Origin: Solicoccozyma terricola | Taxonomy: Eukaryota > Basidiomycota > Tremellomycetes > Filobasidiales > Piskurozymaceae | Direction: 5' to 3' | Assembly: GCA_001600875.1 (NCBI GenBank) | Contig: BCLD01000011.1 | Coordinates: 626,355 to 690,354 of the forward strand | DNA: 64,000 bases | In this document: positions 43,733-56,983 of the stretch, in pieces | How the letters are laid out: the number at the start of each line of letters is the position of its first letter | Position numbering within the stretch: the stretch's first letter is position 1 | Program-made: the position numbers and the translations under genes | The notes under the pieces: model-generated | Told to the model about the DNA's origin: nothing | The model's database searches: none | What the model saw: the letters and a program-made list of their open reading frames with translations, nothing else

Positions 43733-46176
43733 AAATAGTATCTCCTATTGATGCTGCTGCGGTTAGATATACGAGCGGGACAGCGGCGTGGCTGGGACTT
43801 GGTTGACCAACACTTATCCAGTGAGTTTTTTTTTTTTTCTTCCTAGTTGGTGTACCGTATTCGATCCAGGATGCTGATCAGCGATACTTTGTTAGGGTTG
43901 TCGATGCGAGTGAGTAGATTTTCCCTTTCCTCCGACGATTCGCAAGGCTTCGAGTCGTACGTAACACACCTGACGGTTCCTGCTTCGGATCGCAGTGTAC
44001 CTGCACAGTGGTATGTGAGTACCCCCCCCCCCCCCCCCCCAACCCCCTGAGTAGTAGTGCGACCACCATGGTTTCGCTCGCTAACCTCGACACCTCTCTT
44101 ACCAGTCCCTCTCAACTCATCTCAACACCACCTGGTCTGAATCCCATCCACCACAAACCGAGATCCTCGAATACTGGCAACGTATCGCCATAGATGAAGG
44201 AATCATGGAACACGTTCGATTCGGTGTTAATTACAAATCTGCGAAATGGAATGCGGAGACTATGAGATGGGAATTGGAAATGATGGATGGTGTTTGGCTT
44301 AGTCCGGATAATGCGGAAGCCAATACTTTGAATGCGAAGAGTTTCAAGGTCGAAGCGAGAGTGTTGGTATCTGGTGTAGGAGGATTCAGTAAACCGATCA
44401 TCCCAGCAATCAAGGGAATGCCAAGTGGTACGGGATTACGTTCCTACCCTACTGAAGAAACCGTCGATGGAAATTTCGCTGGGATAATCGTTCATTCAGC
44501 TCGTTATCCTCGTCAAGGTCTCGATCTCTCTGGGAAGAGCGTGTTAGTCATTGGTAACGGATGTAGTGGAAGTCAAATCGTTTCGGAAATCTCAAAAGAC
44601 ACTTCCATCAAGGTGTTTGCAGCTGCAAGGAGCGCACAATGGTTCATGCCTCAGTGAGCAGTACCGAGGGTTATTAACGCGTAACAGTACTTACCCAGTC
44701 CCTAATGTATTTTCTGCACTCCACCCCCCTTTCTTTTTTGGGGTTTTTTTTTTTTTGGGCAAAAGCAAATTGGACAAGTACTCGCAAACTAGGATCGCCA
44801 TATTCCGCATGCTACCTTTCCTCGCTCGTATACAACGCTTCTTCCAATGGCTTGTGACGGATTTATTATGGTGGGCTTTAAGACTCGAGAAAGGGAAATG
44901 GTTGAGAGATCCTATCGAGAATGTAAGTCGGTTGCCCCCGGGGGGGGGGCGGAGGGAAAGAAACGTGCGTTGTGTTCTGATGAGTGATGTCTGATACTGT
45001 TGGGATTGACATACAGCATATGAGGAAGTATATGCAGAAGGCGGCACCGCCAGAGACAATTGACACATTGCTACCGACCTTCCGTGAGTACGATGGGTTC
45101 GGTGATAAAGTATCCTGGTTAGACTGACTGAATGGTACCAGCTTGGGGAAGTAAACGCTTCATACGAGATACGTAAGTACTGGTGGATAGCGGGCAGTGT
45201 TGATTTCAACTACTTTCCGCTGACAGTGTATTTCATCCTCTCTCTCAGTGGCTACTTGAGTTCTCTGCACCAAGACAATGTCACGCCTATCATTACGGGC
45301 ATTCGCGAGCTAAAACAGAACTCCTTTGTGACCAATGATGGTAGGCACACCGGCGGTTGCACTTGATCCCATGTGAATTGGAACTCATCAGCTTGTACGC
45401 TCCTCTAGGCCAGGAACATCCAATCGACGTCGTCATCCTTGCCACCGGCTTCAATGTGATGGCAGCTCAGCTGGAGCTTACTGGACGTGACGGTGTCCGT
45501 ATGAAGGACGTTCTTGTTTCAAAACAGGCGGCAGAGATATATCACGGTGTGAGTTAAAGTTGGCTAGTTGCTAACCACAAAACACAACTAATGTCAGTGT
45601 CCATCTATCAGATGAATGTTCCTGGGTTCCCCAATTACACCTTCATGCTCGGTCCCAATACCGCGCCCAGCCATGCATCGTGAGACTTTACCTCTGTCGG
45701 TCGCCTGTTGATTCCCGGTTCAAGCTGACACGTCGTGATACCACAGAGTAATATATCAGATCGAAGTACAGGCCGACTACATTACGCAACACGTTCTCGC
45801 CATGCAGAAACACAACATCAAGGTGCTCGAGGTCAAAGAGACCGCTAGTAAGAGATATGATGAGTGAGTTTCACACGGCACTTTAATGGCAACGTATGAA
45901 CTGAGAGCGACGTCTCTCGCCCTTAGCTGGCTGGAACCCCGCCTACGAAGCACAGTCTGGACGCAGGCAAACGGCTTCTACCACGCGGGCAACAATAAAA
46001 AAGGTCGAATCACCACCAATTGGCCTGGGCAGGTCGCGCTATACTGGTTCCAGAACGCCGTGGTCAGGTGGGAGGACTTTGTGGGTGCAGAGAAGCTGGC
46101 GAAGGGGCAGACAGAGATGGGGAGGTGGTTGCGTTCGGCGTGGAAAGTAGCCAAGTTCATGGTCTGGCCTAACTGA
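43508..46176 (+). CDS. FAD-dependent monooxygenase (Baeyer-Villiger/FMO type)
   Basis: Uses NADPH and O2 to oxygenate a ketone or other soft nucleophile; the substrate is unknown. The FAD dinucleotide fold starts at once (MATDNLNVAIIGAGVSGITL), followed by YERDSGVAGTWLTNTYPGCR and CDVPAQWYSLSTHLNTTWSE. The NADPH-binding fold is LSGKSVLVIGNGCSGSQIV (about 44530-44580). The C-terminal part has DVVILATGFNVMAAQ, the ATG motif typical of the class, then PGFPNYTFMLGPNTAPSHAS and WTQANGFYHAGNNKKG. Two very short exons, 43896-43909 (14 nt) and 43996-44014 (19 nt), are needed to complete GCRCDVPAQWY. Introns carry a TC microsatellite (43699-43730), a C run (44025-44040) and a G run (44939-44949). Confidence 0.9.
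43699..43730 (+). repeat. TC microsatellite in an intron
   Basis: Sixteen TC units lie in the second intron of the monooxygenase gene, upstream of the acceptor, and could serve as its pyrimidine tract. Confidence 0.9.
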
Positions 46177-46789
46177 AGGGGTGTGGTAGAGTTTGCAGAT
46201 GGTTGCGATCTTGGTAGGGGCACATATAGCATTTTCCTCACTCACTAATCTGTAAACTCGGTGCATATGACGATTTCTCCTCATACTAGCATTCCGCGCT
46301 GAAATGGGTCTCCTGATACGCAAACCGAAATTGCTTCTCGGACAGAGGTCGATGTTCATTCGATGTTCAGTGTGAGGAGCCGTGACATTCGGCAGGCCTC
46401 CAGGATTAAAGAGTTTTGCGACAGTCGATGAGGTTGGTTATATTCGTAACGTGCTCGCTGCCATTTTGTTGTGAGCGACAGCGATTTCCGAAAACGCGCT
46501 TCAGATTCCTGTGGTGAGATATGGATAGTAGCTCTGGCAGGCACAGTGAACCGAGTACTGCATTCGTTTCTGCAAGGGGAACGAACGCTGTGGACTTCTT
46601 AAAATTGAACTAGCGCGAGGAGGATGTGGGCAAAAGGAGATTTGCGGATGTTGCTCAAAACCGCGGCACTAGGCGACAGCAGCACACAGTCGGGGACGAA
46701 AGCGTTTGATAATTCGATAAATGATCGGCAATCCTCATGTTAGATCAAAGATCCGGGTCGCAACATCGTTGACACATATATGACGTCTT
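46177..46789. other. Convergent intergenic region
   Basis: Lies between the 3' ends of the monooxygenase (+) and citrate synthase (-). No gene, repeat or RNA is recognised. Confidence 0.5.
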
Positions 46790-49431
46790 CTACTTCTTCT
46801 CGAACATTGCCTTGATTGCGGCAGTTGAGTATGACTTGGGCCTCTCCAATGGCAGGCCAAGAGCTGCGGAGATCCAATTTTGTCAGTTTCAAGAAGGTCT
46901 ATAGACTGACCATCAGAAATCCGCTAATTCAAAACTCACCTCGCGACCAGATCTGCTGGGAAACGCAACCCAGAGCACGGGAAACACCGAACAACACGGT
47001 GTAGAAGTTCTGCTCCTTGAATCCGTAACCAACAAGCAAAGTACCACTCATGGCGTCTACATTTGGCCAAGGGCTGGGAAAAAAAAAAAGTTCGTAATAG
47101 GTGGCAAACGTCAGGCAACGTGGTAAGAAAACCGCAAATCGGAAGAGGGACACATCCTCACTTCTTGGCTTTACCAGCATCGACGAGGATCTTGGGGACG
47201 ACTTTGTAAATTTGACCGACGAGCTTGAAGAGAGGATCGTTGGCGATATGACGAAGACCAAACTGCCTCTGAGCCTGGAAAATGAGGAAGAGAGGACGGG
47301 GAAGCGTCAGCCAACGAAGAATCCGCTTGTATGGGGTTTTAAAACTTGGCAGGTAAACTCACCTCGTAACGAGGATCAGTTTTTCGGAGGACGGCATGAC
47401 CGAAACCAGGTACGACTCGACCACCTTTAAGAGTGGACCAAATGTATTCGGAAAGTTGCTCATCGGTTGGCTCCATACCGATCTTATCGGCGAGCGCGAG
47501 AGTCCAGTTGAGGACCTCTTGGTTAGCGAGACTATGTCGTAAACGAGGAGAGGGATCAATCTTTTAGCAACGGGACATCGCGTGGACGGAGGAAACTTCC
47601 AACCTACCCGTGCAAAGGACCAGCGAGACCATTGAGAGCAGCAGCGAAGGAAAGGAATGGATCCTACAACCGACCGCATAAAAATTTCGCGCTCTATCAG
47701 TACCTGAAAGCTTGTTCTCACACCACCAATCGACTGCTGCTGCTGCTGCCAAAAAGGATTACTCACGGAAAGAGCTGATCCAACCAAGTGCGAAGTGTGT
47801 GCAGAGACGTTACCTCCCTCGTGATCGGAGTGAATGGTAAGGTAAAGCCTCATGAGCTCGACAAACTCCTTGTTCTCTCCGTAACCAAGAAGGGTGGACA
47901 AGTTTTGAGAGTAATCAGCGTTGGGGTCAATGGCGGCCATCTTGCCGTTTCCGTAAACCTGGAAAACGAAAGGGATTTTTTTTATTTTTGGTTTAGCGAG
48001 ATGGGTTGGATTTTCCACCCTGTGTAATCGAGGGAAACATACATTCTGGAAAATCCTTCCGGCAATGTTTGGCAATTTAGCAATAAGATCCATACTATCC
48101 TCGAACTGTGAGCGCGATGAATACCAAAAGTCAGCCAAAAAAAAAAGCCCTCACAGAACATGCCCGAAAAAAGATTCGAGACAAAAAACGACTCACAGTG
48201 CTCTTCCAGTACTCCTTCTTGTTAATACCGTCCTTGTAAGCTTTAGCGAACGCAGAGTCATGGTTGAGCTGTGTACCAAGCAATGGGTGGTCGGGGGTCC
48301 CAAAAATCAGCTCCCACTCCCACTCCCCATCTCATCGAACCCCCCCCCCCCCCCCTTCTCTTCCCAAAAAAAAAACTCACCGCAGTAACAGCCAATGAAA
48401 ACTGACTCATCGGATGCAAAGTATTCGGACACCTATCGATTAATTCCTCTACAAACTTTGGAATCTCGGCTCTAGCAGCCCATTCTGCTGATAAACCTTT
48501 AACTTGTTCTGGTGTTGGTACTTCACCGGTTAAAAGTAACCAGAATAGAGCTTCGGGGAGCGGTTCGGAACCACCGGGGGCGGTTGGGAGTTCGGCTTGA
48601 CATTCGGGGATTGTCTTGCCTCGGAATCGAATACCCTCCTCTGTTGAAAGAAAGGNGNGGGGGGGGGGGGGGGGGGGNGNNNTNGGTCAGATTGAGGATT
48701 TTGAGAGGTAGTCCTATGTGGAGGGGAGGTTTTGTAGACTTACCAGCGTCGAGAACGGATCCTTCCCAAATAAGACCCTGTAATTAAAAGAAAATCCGGT
48801 TAATCAACTATTCCCTTCCCCTCCCAACTCCCTCCTAACACGGCGGGAATTGGACGAGAGGATTTTTTTTTTTGGGGCGTACCTTGATACCACGCATACC
48901 ACCGTAGCTGTATCATCATCAGAGGAGGGGGGGGGGGGGGGAAGGGGGTTGCTTTACATCAGCACTTCCATTTACTTTTTCATACCAAGACAGTACAAAT
49001 AGGGTTCCTTCTATGGTAAAAAAGAACCCCCCGGCAAACTCACGCTTGATCAACAGTAACTTCACCGAAAGATTTGTTACCATGAGCAGCACGAACAGCC
49101 TTGACCTATCATCATTAAACAGAAAGATGTGTGTTTTTTTTTCGTCATCCCCCGTCAGCATTGAATCATGTAACGCTCAACAATCATGGANAAAAAAAAA
49201 AAAAAAANAACCGCCCATCCATTAAAAAAAAAAAAAAAAAAAAAGACGCACATTCTCAATCTCCTGAGGAATAAGCTCAGATAAACGTTCTTTCAACGTT
49301 TGAGTCTTGGCTGCTGAGGCATAACCACGAGCGATGATTTGGTTGCGGGACTGTGTTTTCAAGTTCGGTTATTGAAAAAAGCGGGATGGGGATGAGAGAT
49401 GGTTCAGTTGTGTGTGTGTGTGTGGGGCCGC

Positions 49432-49462
<31 letters not shown>

Positions 49463-49519
49463 GGTGGTGGGAGCAACCAAACTAACCTGAACCCTGACTG
49501 CATTCCTAACTGCGAACAT
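46790..49519 (-). CDS. CIT1: Mitochondrial citrate synthase
   Basis: Condenses acetyl-CoA and oxaloacetate to citrate, the first step of the TCA cycle, in the mitochondrial matrix. The N-terminus ([11 protein letters not shown], then [20 protein letters not shown]) is a typical presequence. The catalytic residues are visible: His in [20 protein letters not shown] (about 47800), His in [20 protein letters not shown] (about 47390-47430) and Asp in [14 protein letters not shown] (about 47050). Other conserved pieces are [20 protein letters not shown] sequence, [14 protein letters not shown] and [12 protein letters not shown]. The last residues are AMFEKK. About ten introns interrupt the gene, several with G/C runs and one (48657-48684) with N bases. 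The first intron follows residue 11 and holds a 29-nt C run on the coding strand. Confidence 0.95.
49409..49460 (+). repeat. TG microsatellite next to a 29-nt G run
   Basis: A TG repeat (49409-49424) is followed by GGGCCGC and a G run at 49432-49460, inside intron 1 of citrate synthase. It is one of the longest pure homopolymers in the window. Confidence 0.85.
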
Positions 49520-49869
49520 GATGATACTACGAGTTGACGATGAAGATTGTGGTGTGGAATTACTTTTGTTGAAGCTGAACTGGTCTCTCCCCAGATGATC
49601 TCGTATTTGTTTCCCGGATGCATGAGCTGGGCGGGGGAGGTGGGGGACGGCGCTCCGGGTGGCGGGGCGCGAAAGTGTCACGTGTCACGGGAACAGGGTG
49701 GCGACGCGGTATCGCTCGTACGTATCAACCCCGTACAACACCGTCCAGAACATCGTCGGTGGTCATCACATCGTCGTACCCAGCACGGTGACTACATGTT
49801 AATTACATCGCACACTCCCCCCCCCCCCCTCTCCTTCTCGTTGCATCGATATAATACACTCTCATCCCT
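49520..49869. promoter_or_regulatory. Citrate synthase promoter region
   Basis: A 350-bp spacer upstream of CIT1 and downstream of the kinesin stop. It contains TCACGTGTCACG, with the CACGTG core at 49679-49684; CACGTG is the classic bHLH (Cbf1-type) E-box. The same 11-mer CACGTGTCACG occurs in the GCD1/PAC10 divergent promoter. A C run lies at about 49818-49829. Confidence 0.45.
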
Positions 49870-52800
49870 TCACTTCCATATCGGTCTTGCCACATTGCCA
49901 CCCTCCCCACCCCCACCCCCACCCCCACCCCCTCCTAATCCATACATCGACTGTATCTTTCGTAGTGATGCCGGTACCGTCCTCGCCGCGGCCGTCGGCG
50001 CTGCCAACGGCGACACACCCAATCCACCAATCATCCCTGGAACCTTCGATACAGATGCAACAGTCGGTGCTGCAAAGCCCAATTTCGGACTCGTGTTCAT
50101 GTTCGAATTCCCCACCGTTGCCGTTGCCGTTGCCGTTGCAGTCGTTGACATTGATAATGTGCTTGGTAATCTCGTCAACCCTGAAATCGATTGTCTGGGT
50201 CTCGTACTCCCCCCACCAGGGGGTAAACCAACAATGCTCGAACTCCTCCTCATCGATTTAGGACTTGAGAATGACATTCTACTGTGAGATGCTGATATTC
50301 CAGAGGTCGAGGACGACGACGACGTCTGTTGTTGTTGAATAGGACTCATATTCTGTCCTAATATCCCACTTATCCCACCGCCGTTTTCAATAACGGATGG
50401 AAGCATACTTGATCTTGATCGTTTGCGCTCGCTACGAATAGGTCCAATGTTGGATAATCGACGTTGTTGTTGTTGTTGTTGTTTCTTCGGTGATGGTCTA
50501 GATGGAGATTGTGCAATACGAGATGGAGGTCTAGATGGTCCAGCACCGTTACTCCCAGCGAACAAGGAGAATGTCGTTGGTGGTGCTCGAGATATAGACG
50601 TTGGAGGTGGCATTCTTTGCGAATCAGTCAAGTTGATAATCGAGACATCCCCTGTGTTCCTTGCGGGTCGCGATGGTGGACCCATCAAACCCATCAACCT
50701 CGGATGCTTCAAAACTCTTTGTTCAACATCAGAAGATGATCCAGATGATTCATCAGTTTCTCCTAATGTTCCTAATAACGAGCTCGCTTTCCCCATCATC
50801 ATTCGATTCTTCTTCCATTCGGGGAGTGGTTGACGGACGATGACGCTTGACGATGACGAAGATGAAGACGACAATGAGGTGTTGGTATTGGTGATGGTCT
50901 TAATGGTGTCCATTGATGAGATTGGAAGGTTACCATGCCGGCCTCCCGATGGTGAGTTATCACTCGATGAATCATCCTCTGGAGCATCATCCTCCCATCC
51001 CGCTTCCTCCTCATCCACCACCTCACGATTCGTGTTCGGTTTACACAACGAATCTTCTCCAGGACTGCTACCGATTCCTCCACTACTACTCTCCGACATC
51101 GGTGAAGGCTGAGCAGCTACTGCTTTATCATCAATCTCACCTTGCCCCGCCTCATCTCTCCATCGTAATTGCTTCTTCGCAGAATGCACACGTAGACTAA
51201 GACCAATGGCCGTAGGACGCTTCCTAGGCGAGCCAATAAGTCGACGTGGTGAGGAATTGAGAAGTCGAGGTGCTGCTGGTCCCAAAATGCGACGGACGGC
51301 AGGTGATGCTTTGAGGGCTGAAGAAGACATTGACGGGATGGTTTCTGGGCGTAGTTCTGGTCGACTCGGACCACTCGCAGCCGTCGTGGATAGGTTGCCG
51401 CCAGCGACGGAAGGCCGACGGACGAAACGTTGGGACTTGGTGGCGGTTCCACGGACCGCAGATAGCGCAGGACGTCCGGACGACGTAGAGGTGATCCGAC
51501 CAGATGGAGGAGATTCGTAAAGACCTGGAATATTTCCAGCCTTCCCTGTAATACCACCCAGAGAGCCCAGTATCGATTCGTTACTTATCGCTACATCTCC
51601 CATCCCCTTTGCGATCTTCTCAACCACCCTCGCTAACTCATCGCCATCGCCCAGCGCTTTTTGCAACGTCTTTGAGCCAATGTTCAATGACGCAGTACAC
51701 CTCACCATCGCGCCGATGAGCACGACCAACACTTCCGCTTGCTGAGAGACCGCCGCACGATAAGCCTTCTCCCGTGCGCCGGATATCGCAGCATTCGACT
51801 CGGCCTTTGCAAGTCTAGCTTCGACCTTGATCGACTCGGCTTCCTCGGCGTCCAGCTTGTCGAATCGCCGTTCTTGCATCGATCGGAGTAGGGCATCCAT
51901 AAAGCTGAGCTGCTTTGATCCATTCGAGACGACTTCTTTGTCGACGGCGTACGCTCTCTCCTCCACCTGCGCTCGAGAAATCAATGCTGCTCGTTCCGCC
52001 GCCACCTCAGCAGGCGGCTGTTGATTCGGATAGGCGGCGTCGATAGCAGCGATTCGACCTTTCAGCGCTGCCACATTGATATCAGCTTGATCCCATCCAA
52101 CCCGCTTTGATGCCCCATCGACAATAGCAGCCAGATATGTCGACGTCTTCGTCCTCATCTCTACCTTGGCTTGCGCCATCTCCATTCTCGCTTCCTGCTG
52201 TCTCCTCTGCTGCTGGGCGGACAACGCTCCTGCCCTCTCCGCCAATCTCGCCTCTAGCAGCTTGATCGTGGCGTCCTTCTCAGCGATGGCGGTGAGGTAC
52301 TGTGTGATGTTCCTCTCCACGCCATTCAGGTTCTTGGATACCTTGGTGACGATGTTCTTTGCTCGGTTTGCGTACTTGAGAGTGTTACCGGTATCCTCTA
52401 GATGAACGGAACACGGTGAAACGCACACGATCATCACGGTCCGACAATTTCCTCCCAACGAGAACTTGAGTAATCGAGTAAGCTTGCTATCTCGATATGG
52501 AATATGCGGTCCAGTAGCTCTCCCGCGAGTCGCAGCAACACACAACGCGTTGATGCAATTCCCAAGCGCCAACAGTGACTTGTTGATATTCGCTCCTTCC
52601 TTCATCCGATTACCCATGTTCTGAGTAGCCGAAGCTCGTTCACTTCCAGCGAGATCGATGATGGAAAGTGTTGCCGAGCTGACCGCTGTATGAACAGTCT
52701 CGCTCTCCAGATTGACGACATCCCCGCCTTTCGGTCTCCTCGAAATACTAACTTGAAGTACAGCATGCGATCGAGATGATTGTGCGTTCGCATGAGTCGG

Positions 52801-53932
52801 CGAAGAACTCCTCCTCGAATTACCAAGGAGTACATATTCCAGGACCTCATCAGCAGATTTTGGCTGCTTTGATGATAATCCCGCTACCGTAATTCGATTT
52901 TTCTCATCTTCTCGTAACGTTAACCCACCTCGTGGAGCAGCAGGGAAATCATCGGATAGGAGATCTCGAATGAGTTCGTTGTAGATTTCAAGAAATGAAA
53001 AGCTGACTTGAGTTTCCCATGCGTCTTGAGTGTCTTCAATGACTTGGAAGAGTTCCTTCATTGTTCGATAGATGATACCAGGATCTTCCTTGGTACCACT
53101 GACGGTATGAGTTTTTCCACAACCTGTGGCCTGCGTAGACACAACGACGTCGGAAAAAATTGTTAGTCTGAGGACAAGACCAAGAATTCGTCGAAAAAGT
53201 CGTCCACGCACACCGTACGCAAAGACAGTTGCGTTAAACCCTTCAAACAATCCTGTCAACAACGGTTTCGCGGTATCGTTGTATACCTCCTCTTGACTCG
53301 AATTCTTATCAAAGACTCTATCGAAAGCGTATCTGGAAATCCTTCGTTCAAGTCAGCACATCTTTTCACATTGCAAATACTAAACAACCACATCTCCCTC
53401 TCACTCGCCTTTGATCTTTATATTTTCTCGCACCGGGTAATTTCCTCTCCCATCCGTTCGGTCCACTCCCACTTCCCGATCCACTTTGAGACTGCATAGT
53501 CCCATTGATGAATGCTCGACTGACGTTGTTATCTGGTTTATCAAAGATCAGAGTTCTATGATCCACGACATCTTTTCGGATCAATAAACGAATAAATCAG
53601 TTTTTGATGGATTGCAGCTTGCCTTGTAGATATAAAGAAGAAGCGACGCTCACCAACGACTTCCCTCCACACTGATCCTACACCACCTGATCCTGGTATA
53701 CTCGATTGTCTCATTGGTGATGGCGCTGCACATGATAAACTACCATCTCCCATGAACAAGTTATTTTCTATTGCTTCTGGAATTCGAGCAGCTTCATGCC
53801 CGGTAAGAGGTCGTACGCGGACTGGAAAAAGTTGACATCGAAAGGGTGGAATGTCAGCAAAAATGCGATCAATGGAAGGAGATATTAAGGGAGGCCAAAC
53901 GCACCCGCGACTTGAATAGCGTTGACATCCAT
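49870..53932 (-). CDS. KIP3: Kinesin-8 motor protein (Kip3/KIF18-like)
   Basis: Kinesin-8 motors walk to microtubule plus ends and shorten them, controlling spindle length and chromosome congression. The motor domain starts at the very N-terminus (MDVNAIQVA, then VRVRPL-type strands near 53810). It contains DHRTLIFDKPDNN, RYAFDRVFDKNSSQEEVYND and the P-loop AYGATGCGKTHT, the variant typical of kinesin-8 and formed across the intron at about 53130-53215. Switch I is NAQSSRSHAVLQVS, switch II is IDLAGSERA, followed by HIPYRDSKLTRLLKFSLGGN. After the neck comes a helical region rich in Glu/Ala/Arg (about 51580-52310), then a long Ser/Pro-rich tail with a run of seven Gln (50464-50484 on +) and a Gly run near the C-terminus (VARPIWK). 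One exon of about 3.26 kb is exceptional for this window. Confidence 0.92.
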
Positions 53933-54671
53933 CGTTGTTGGCGTTTGATATTGATCGTAAAAAGGCAAGTCTCCGTCAGAGGACTTGTTGGAAGTTGAAG
54001 TCGCCTGAGTAGCCTCCAGTCATAAGTAGGAATTGCAAGTACCAAGAACCCGGTAGTGATTGTAATGCGAGATTTTCGAAGCTCGAGCGTGGGTTGGTGG
54101 ACTTTGATCGGGGTGCTTTTTATGATTCAACTATCGGCCGTCTGTGGCTCATTGGCGGTCTTGCAGTCTCCGTCTTTGGTCTGCGAAAGGGACGTTGAGC
54201 GAAACGAGTAGATATATCAACCAACCTTGTTGACAGCCCTCGTGCGAGAAATCACGTGACAACCCGGTGGTGAATTCCCACGGTGGCCGTAAAAGTTGCG
54301 ACCCATCCCTGCCGTCATGGTCACCTCTTCCTGTGTGTTCCCCCTCCTTGCTATTCCGTCCACGTCTCTCTTATGCCCGAACAACACAGCGTCCCAAAAA
54401 ATTTCGGGTCTCTCGTACTTTTTCATCTGTATTCGACCGCCAGCAAACTCAGCATCGGGATTCATCAATACGTGTTTTTTGGGGGGACATTCGCCATGGC
54501 TCATCTAGGTCGTACAACGTGATAATCAAATGCGAAGGGAAGGGAAAACAACCGAAAAAAAAGAACACTATAGTCGATACAGCGATGTAGTACCGGGCGA
54601 TTGAAACGAAAAAAAAAATTGTAGGTCTGCCGGATCCGTTCGCCCCCCCCCCCCCCTCTTTTCTCCCATGC
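53933..54671. promoter_or_regulatory. Kinesin promoter and MAF1 3' region
   Basis: About 740 bp with no recognised gene. It contains TCACGTGA (CACGTG core at 54253-54258), A-rich tracts and a C run (about 54643-54656) just beyond the MAF1 stop. Confidence 0.4.
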
Positions 54672-55380
54672 TCACACCTTGATTCTCTTCCCAGCTCTTA
54701 TATCCCCAGCTATCTCTCTCAACCTCTCACCCCCCGTCGTCGTACTCGCCGTCGTACTCGCCGTCGTACTCGAGCTCTCACTCCTCGGATGTTTCGAATT
54801 CGATTTCCCCGTACTCCGACCACGGCGAGCCATGCTCCCTGGCACACCACCTATATCCTTCTTCTTGTTGGGTGAAGTCGGCGGTGGTGTTCCAGCGATA
54901 GATCCGGCAGCTGATGCGGCGGCAGCTAGTGTGGCAGCGGCAGTTGTCATACCTGGAACCGTCGATGTTGCACCGATCGAAGTACTCGCGCTTCCTGGTT
55001 GAGGCGTTGCGGAACCGATACGGATAGGATGAGCTTGAGTTCCAGGATCCAGTATCGTCATCTCTTCTCCAAGTGGTAGAGTGATACTTTTTGCCATTCC
55101 ATCTAGACTCGGTAATCCTTCCATATGCTGGCTTCTCGAATATGGGAGGGCCATCGTACTGAGACTTGAAGGTGACGGGTGGAAACCGGTACGAGACGGT
55201 GTGGAGCTGTAGGAGGAGGATTGTTGGACGACGTGGATTGCATGTGGATTACGATGTGCCACGAATGCGGGACGGAGGTATGGTGATGAGCCGTAACTTC
55301 TGGTGCGTGCCCAGACCGAGAGGAAGAGGATGCGTTTCTGACGTCTGCAAGGGAGGACCTTGATTGTGAGTTTTTCTCTT

Positions 55381-55421
<41 letters not shown>

Positions 55422-56719
55422 CCGCTCACACCCCCCCCCTAGGTCAAACTGGATTAGGAAAATCAACTTTAATCAATACTTTATTTTCTTCTCACGGTCT
55501 CATACGCACTCGGCGTCCTAGGACCATCGCTACCCGGCGTATACCGACTGCCCGTTCTTGCAATCGGCGACGAACTCGGTAGATGGAATCCGGTCGATCT
55601 CGAATCCACCGTCGTCGATGACATTCCACCGAACGATCTCAAAGGACGAGATATCGACTTGATTCCACCACTTGAACCACTTGCATTCCCAGACGACGAG
55701 TATACATCCTCATCCATCATCATCATCATCCTCTCATCATCGCTAACATCCGCATCATCCGCATCATCATCTTCCGTCATCATCATCTCATCCTCCATCC
55801 CATTATCAAACATTTCACTACTATCCTCTTCATCATCTTCTCCATCCTCGTGAGGATCTGATTCCGGTTCAGGGACGTATGAATAAACGACACAATCATC
55901 GAGGTTGATCACGTCGTTTAGGATTTTATGAAGCATTGGATGAGTACCGACGAATGATCCAGTTGAGGGTGGAGTCGTGGATGATGAAGCGGGTAAAGAT
56001 CTTGAGATTGTTGGTGGAGATGTCGTTGAATGGAGAGCGGACGGATATGAGCCGTATGATCGACTACGCCGCGGGGGGGGGGGGGGGGNGGGGGAAAGGG
56101 AGGAACCATCATCAAACATCAACAATCTGATACTTGTCTTCGCTCAACCAACACCATCACCACCACCAAACACCCCCCGTCGAAACTCACGGACTACTTC
56201 CATCCCCATTATCTTTCGCACCTCCCCAAACCACGCCACTCAAAGCTCCCAAAACCCCTCTCGCACCTCCAATCTCCCTCTCAAACCTCTCTGGTTTCAC
56301 ACGAGAAAAATCATAATCGGGGAATGCAAGATTTAATGTTGAAACTAGTAAGAAATGAGTGTGTCGGGAATCTTTGTGATCGAGGGGTCCGAATGGGGAA
56401 TGAAGGGATTGGGATTTGAGTTCGGGTGATATGGAGAGTCTGGGGAGGGAGGGAGGGCGGGGGGGGGGGAGGAGGGAGGGAGGGGAAAGAGCGTTAGCAC
56501 CGGTAAACAACCATTACATCAGACTCAACCCCCTTTCATGGGGTTCTTCGGGGTGACCTCACCCCCCTCCCCCCACACCAACTCACTCTTCAACACCCTC
56601 AATCTCCTCCTTCCAACCTTCCTCCAAACCCTTCCACAACCTCCTCTCATTCCTTACATTCTTACATGAATAAGCTTCCAATCTAGCGTATACTTTACAT
56701 TCTGGGGAATGGGGGGGTA

Positions 56720-56761
<42 letters not shown>

Positions 56762-56779
56762 TCATTGGGTTGGGGGGGA

Positions 56780-56820
<41 letters not shown>

Positions 56821-56936
56821 NNNNNNNNNNNNNNNNNNNNNNNNNNNNNNNNNNNNNNNNNNNNNNNNNNNNNNNNNNNNNNNNNNNNNNNNNNNNNNNN
56901 NNNNNNNNNNNNNNNNNNNNNNNNNNNNNNNNNNNN

Positions 56937-56983
<47 letters not shown>

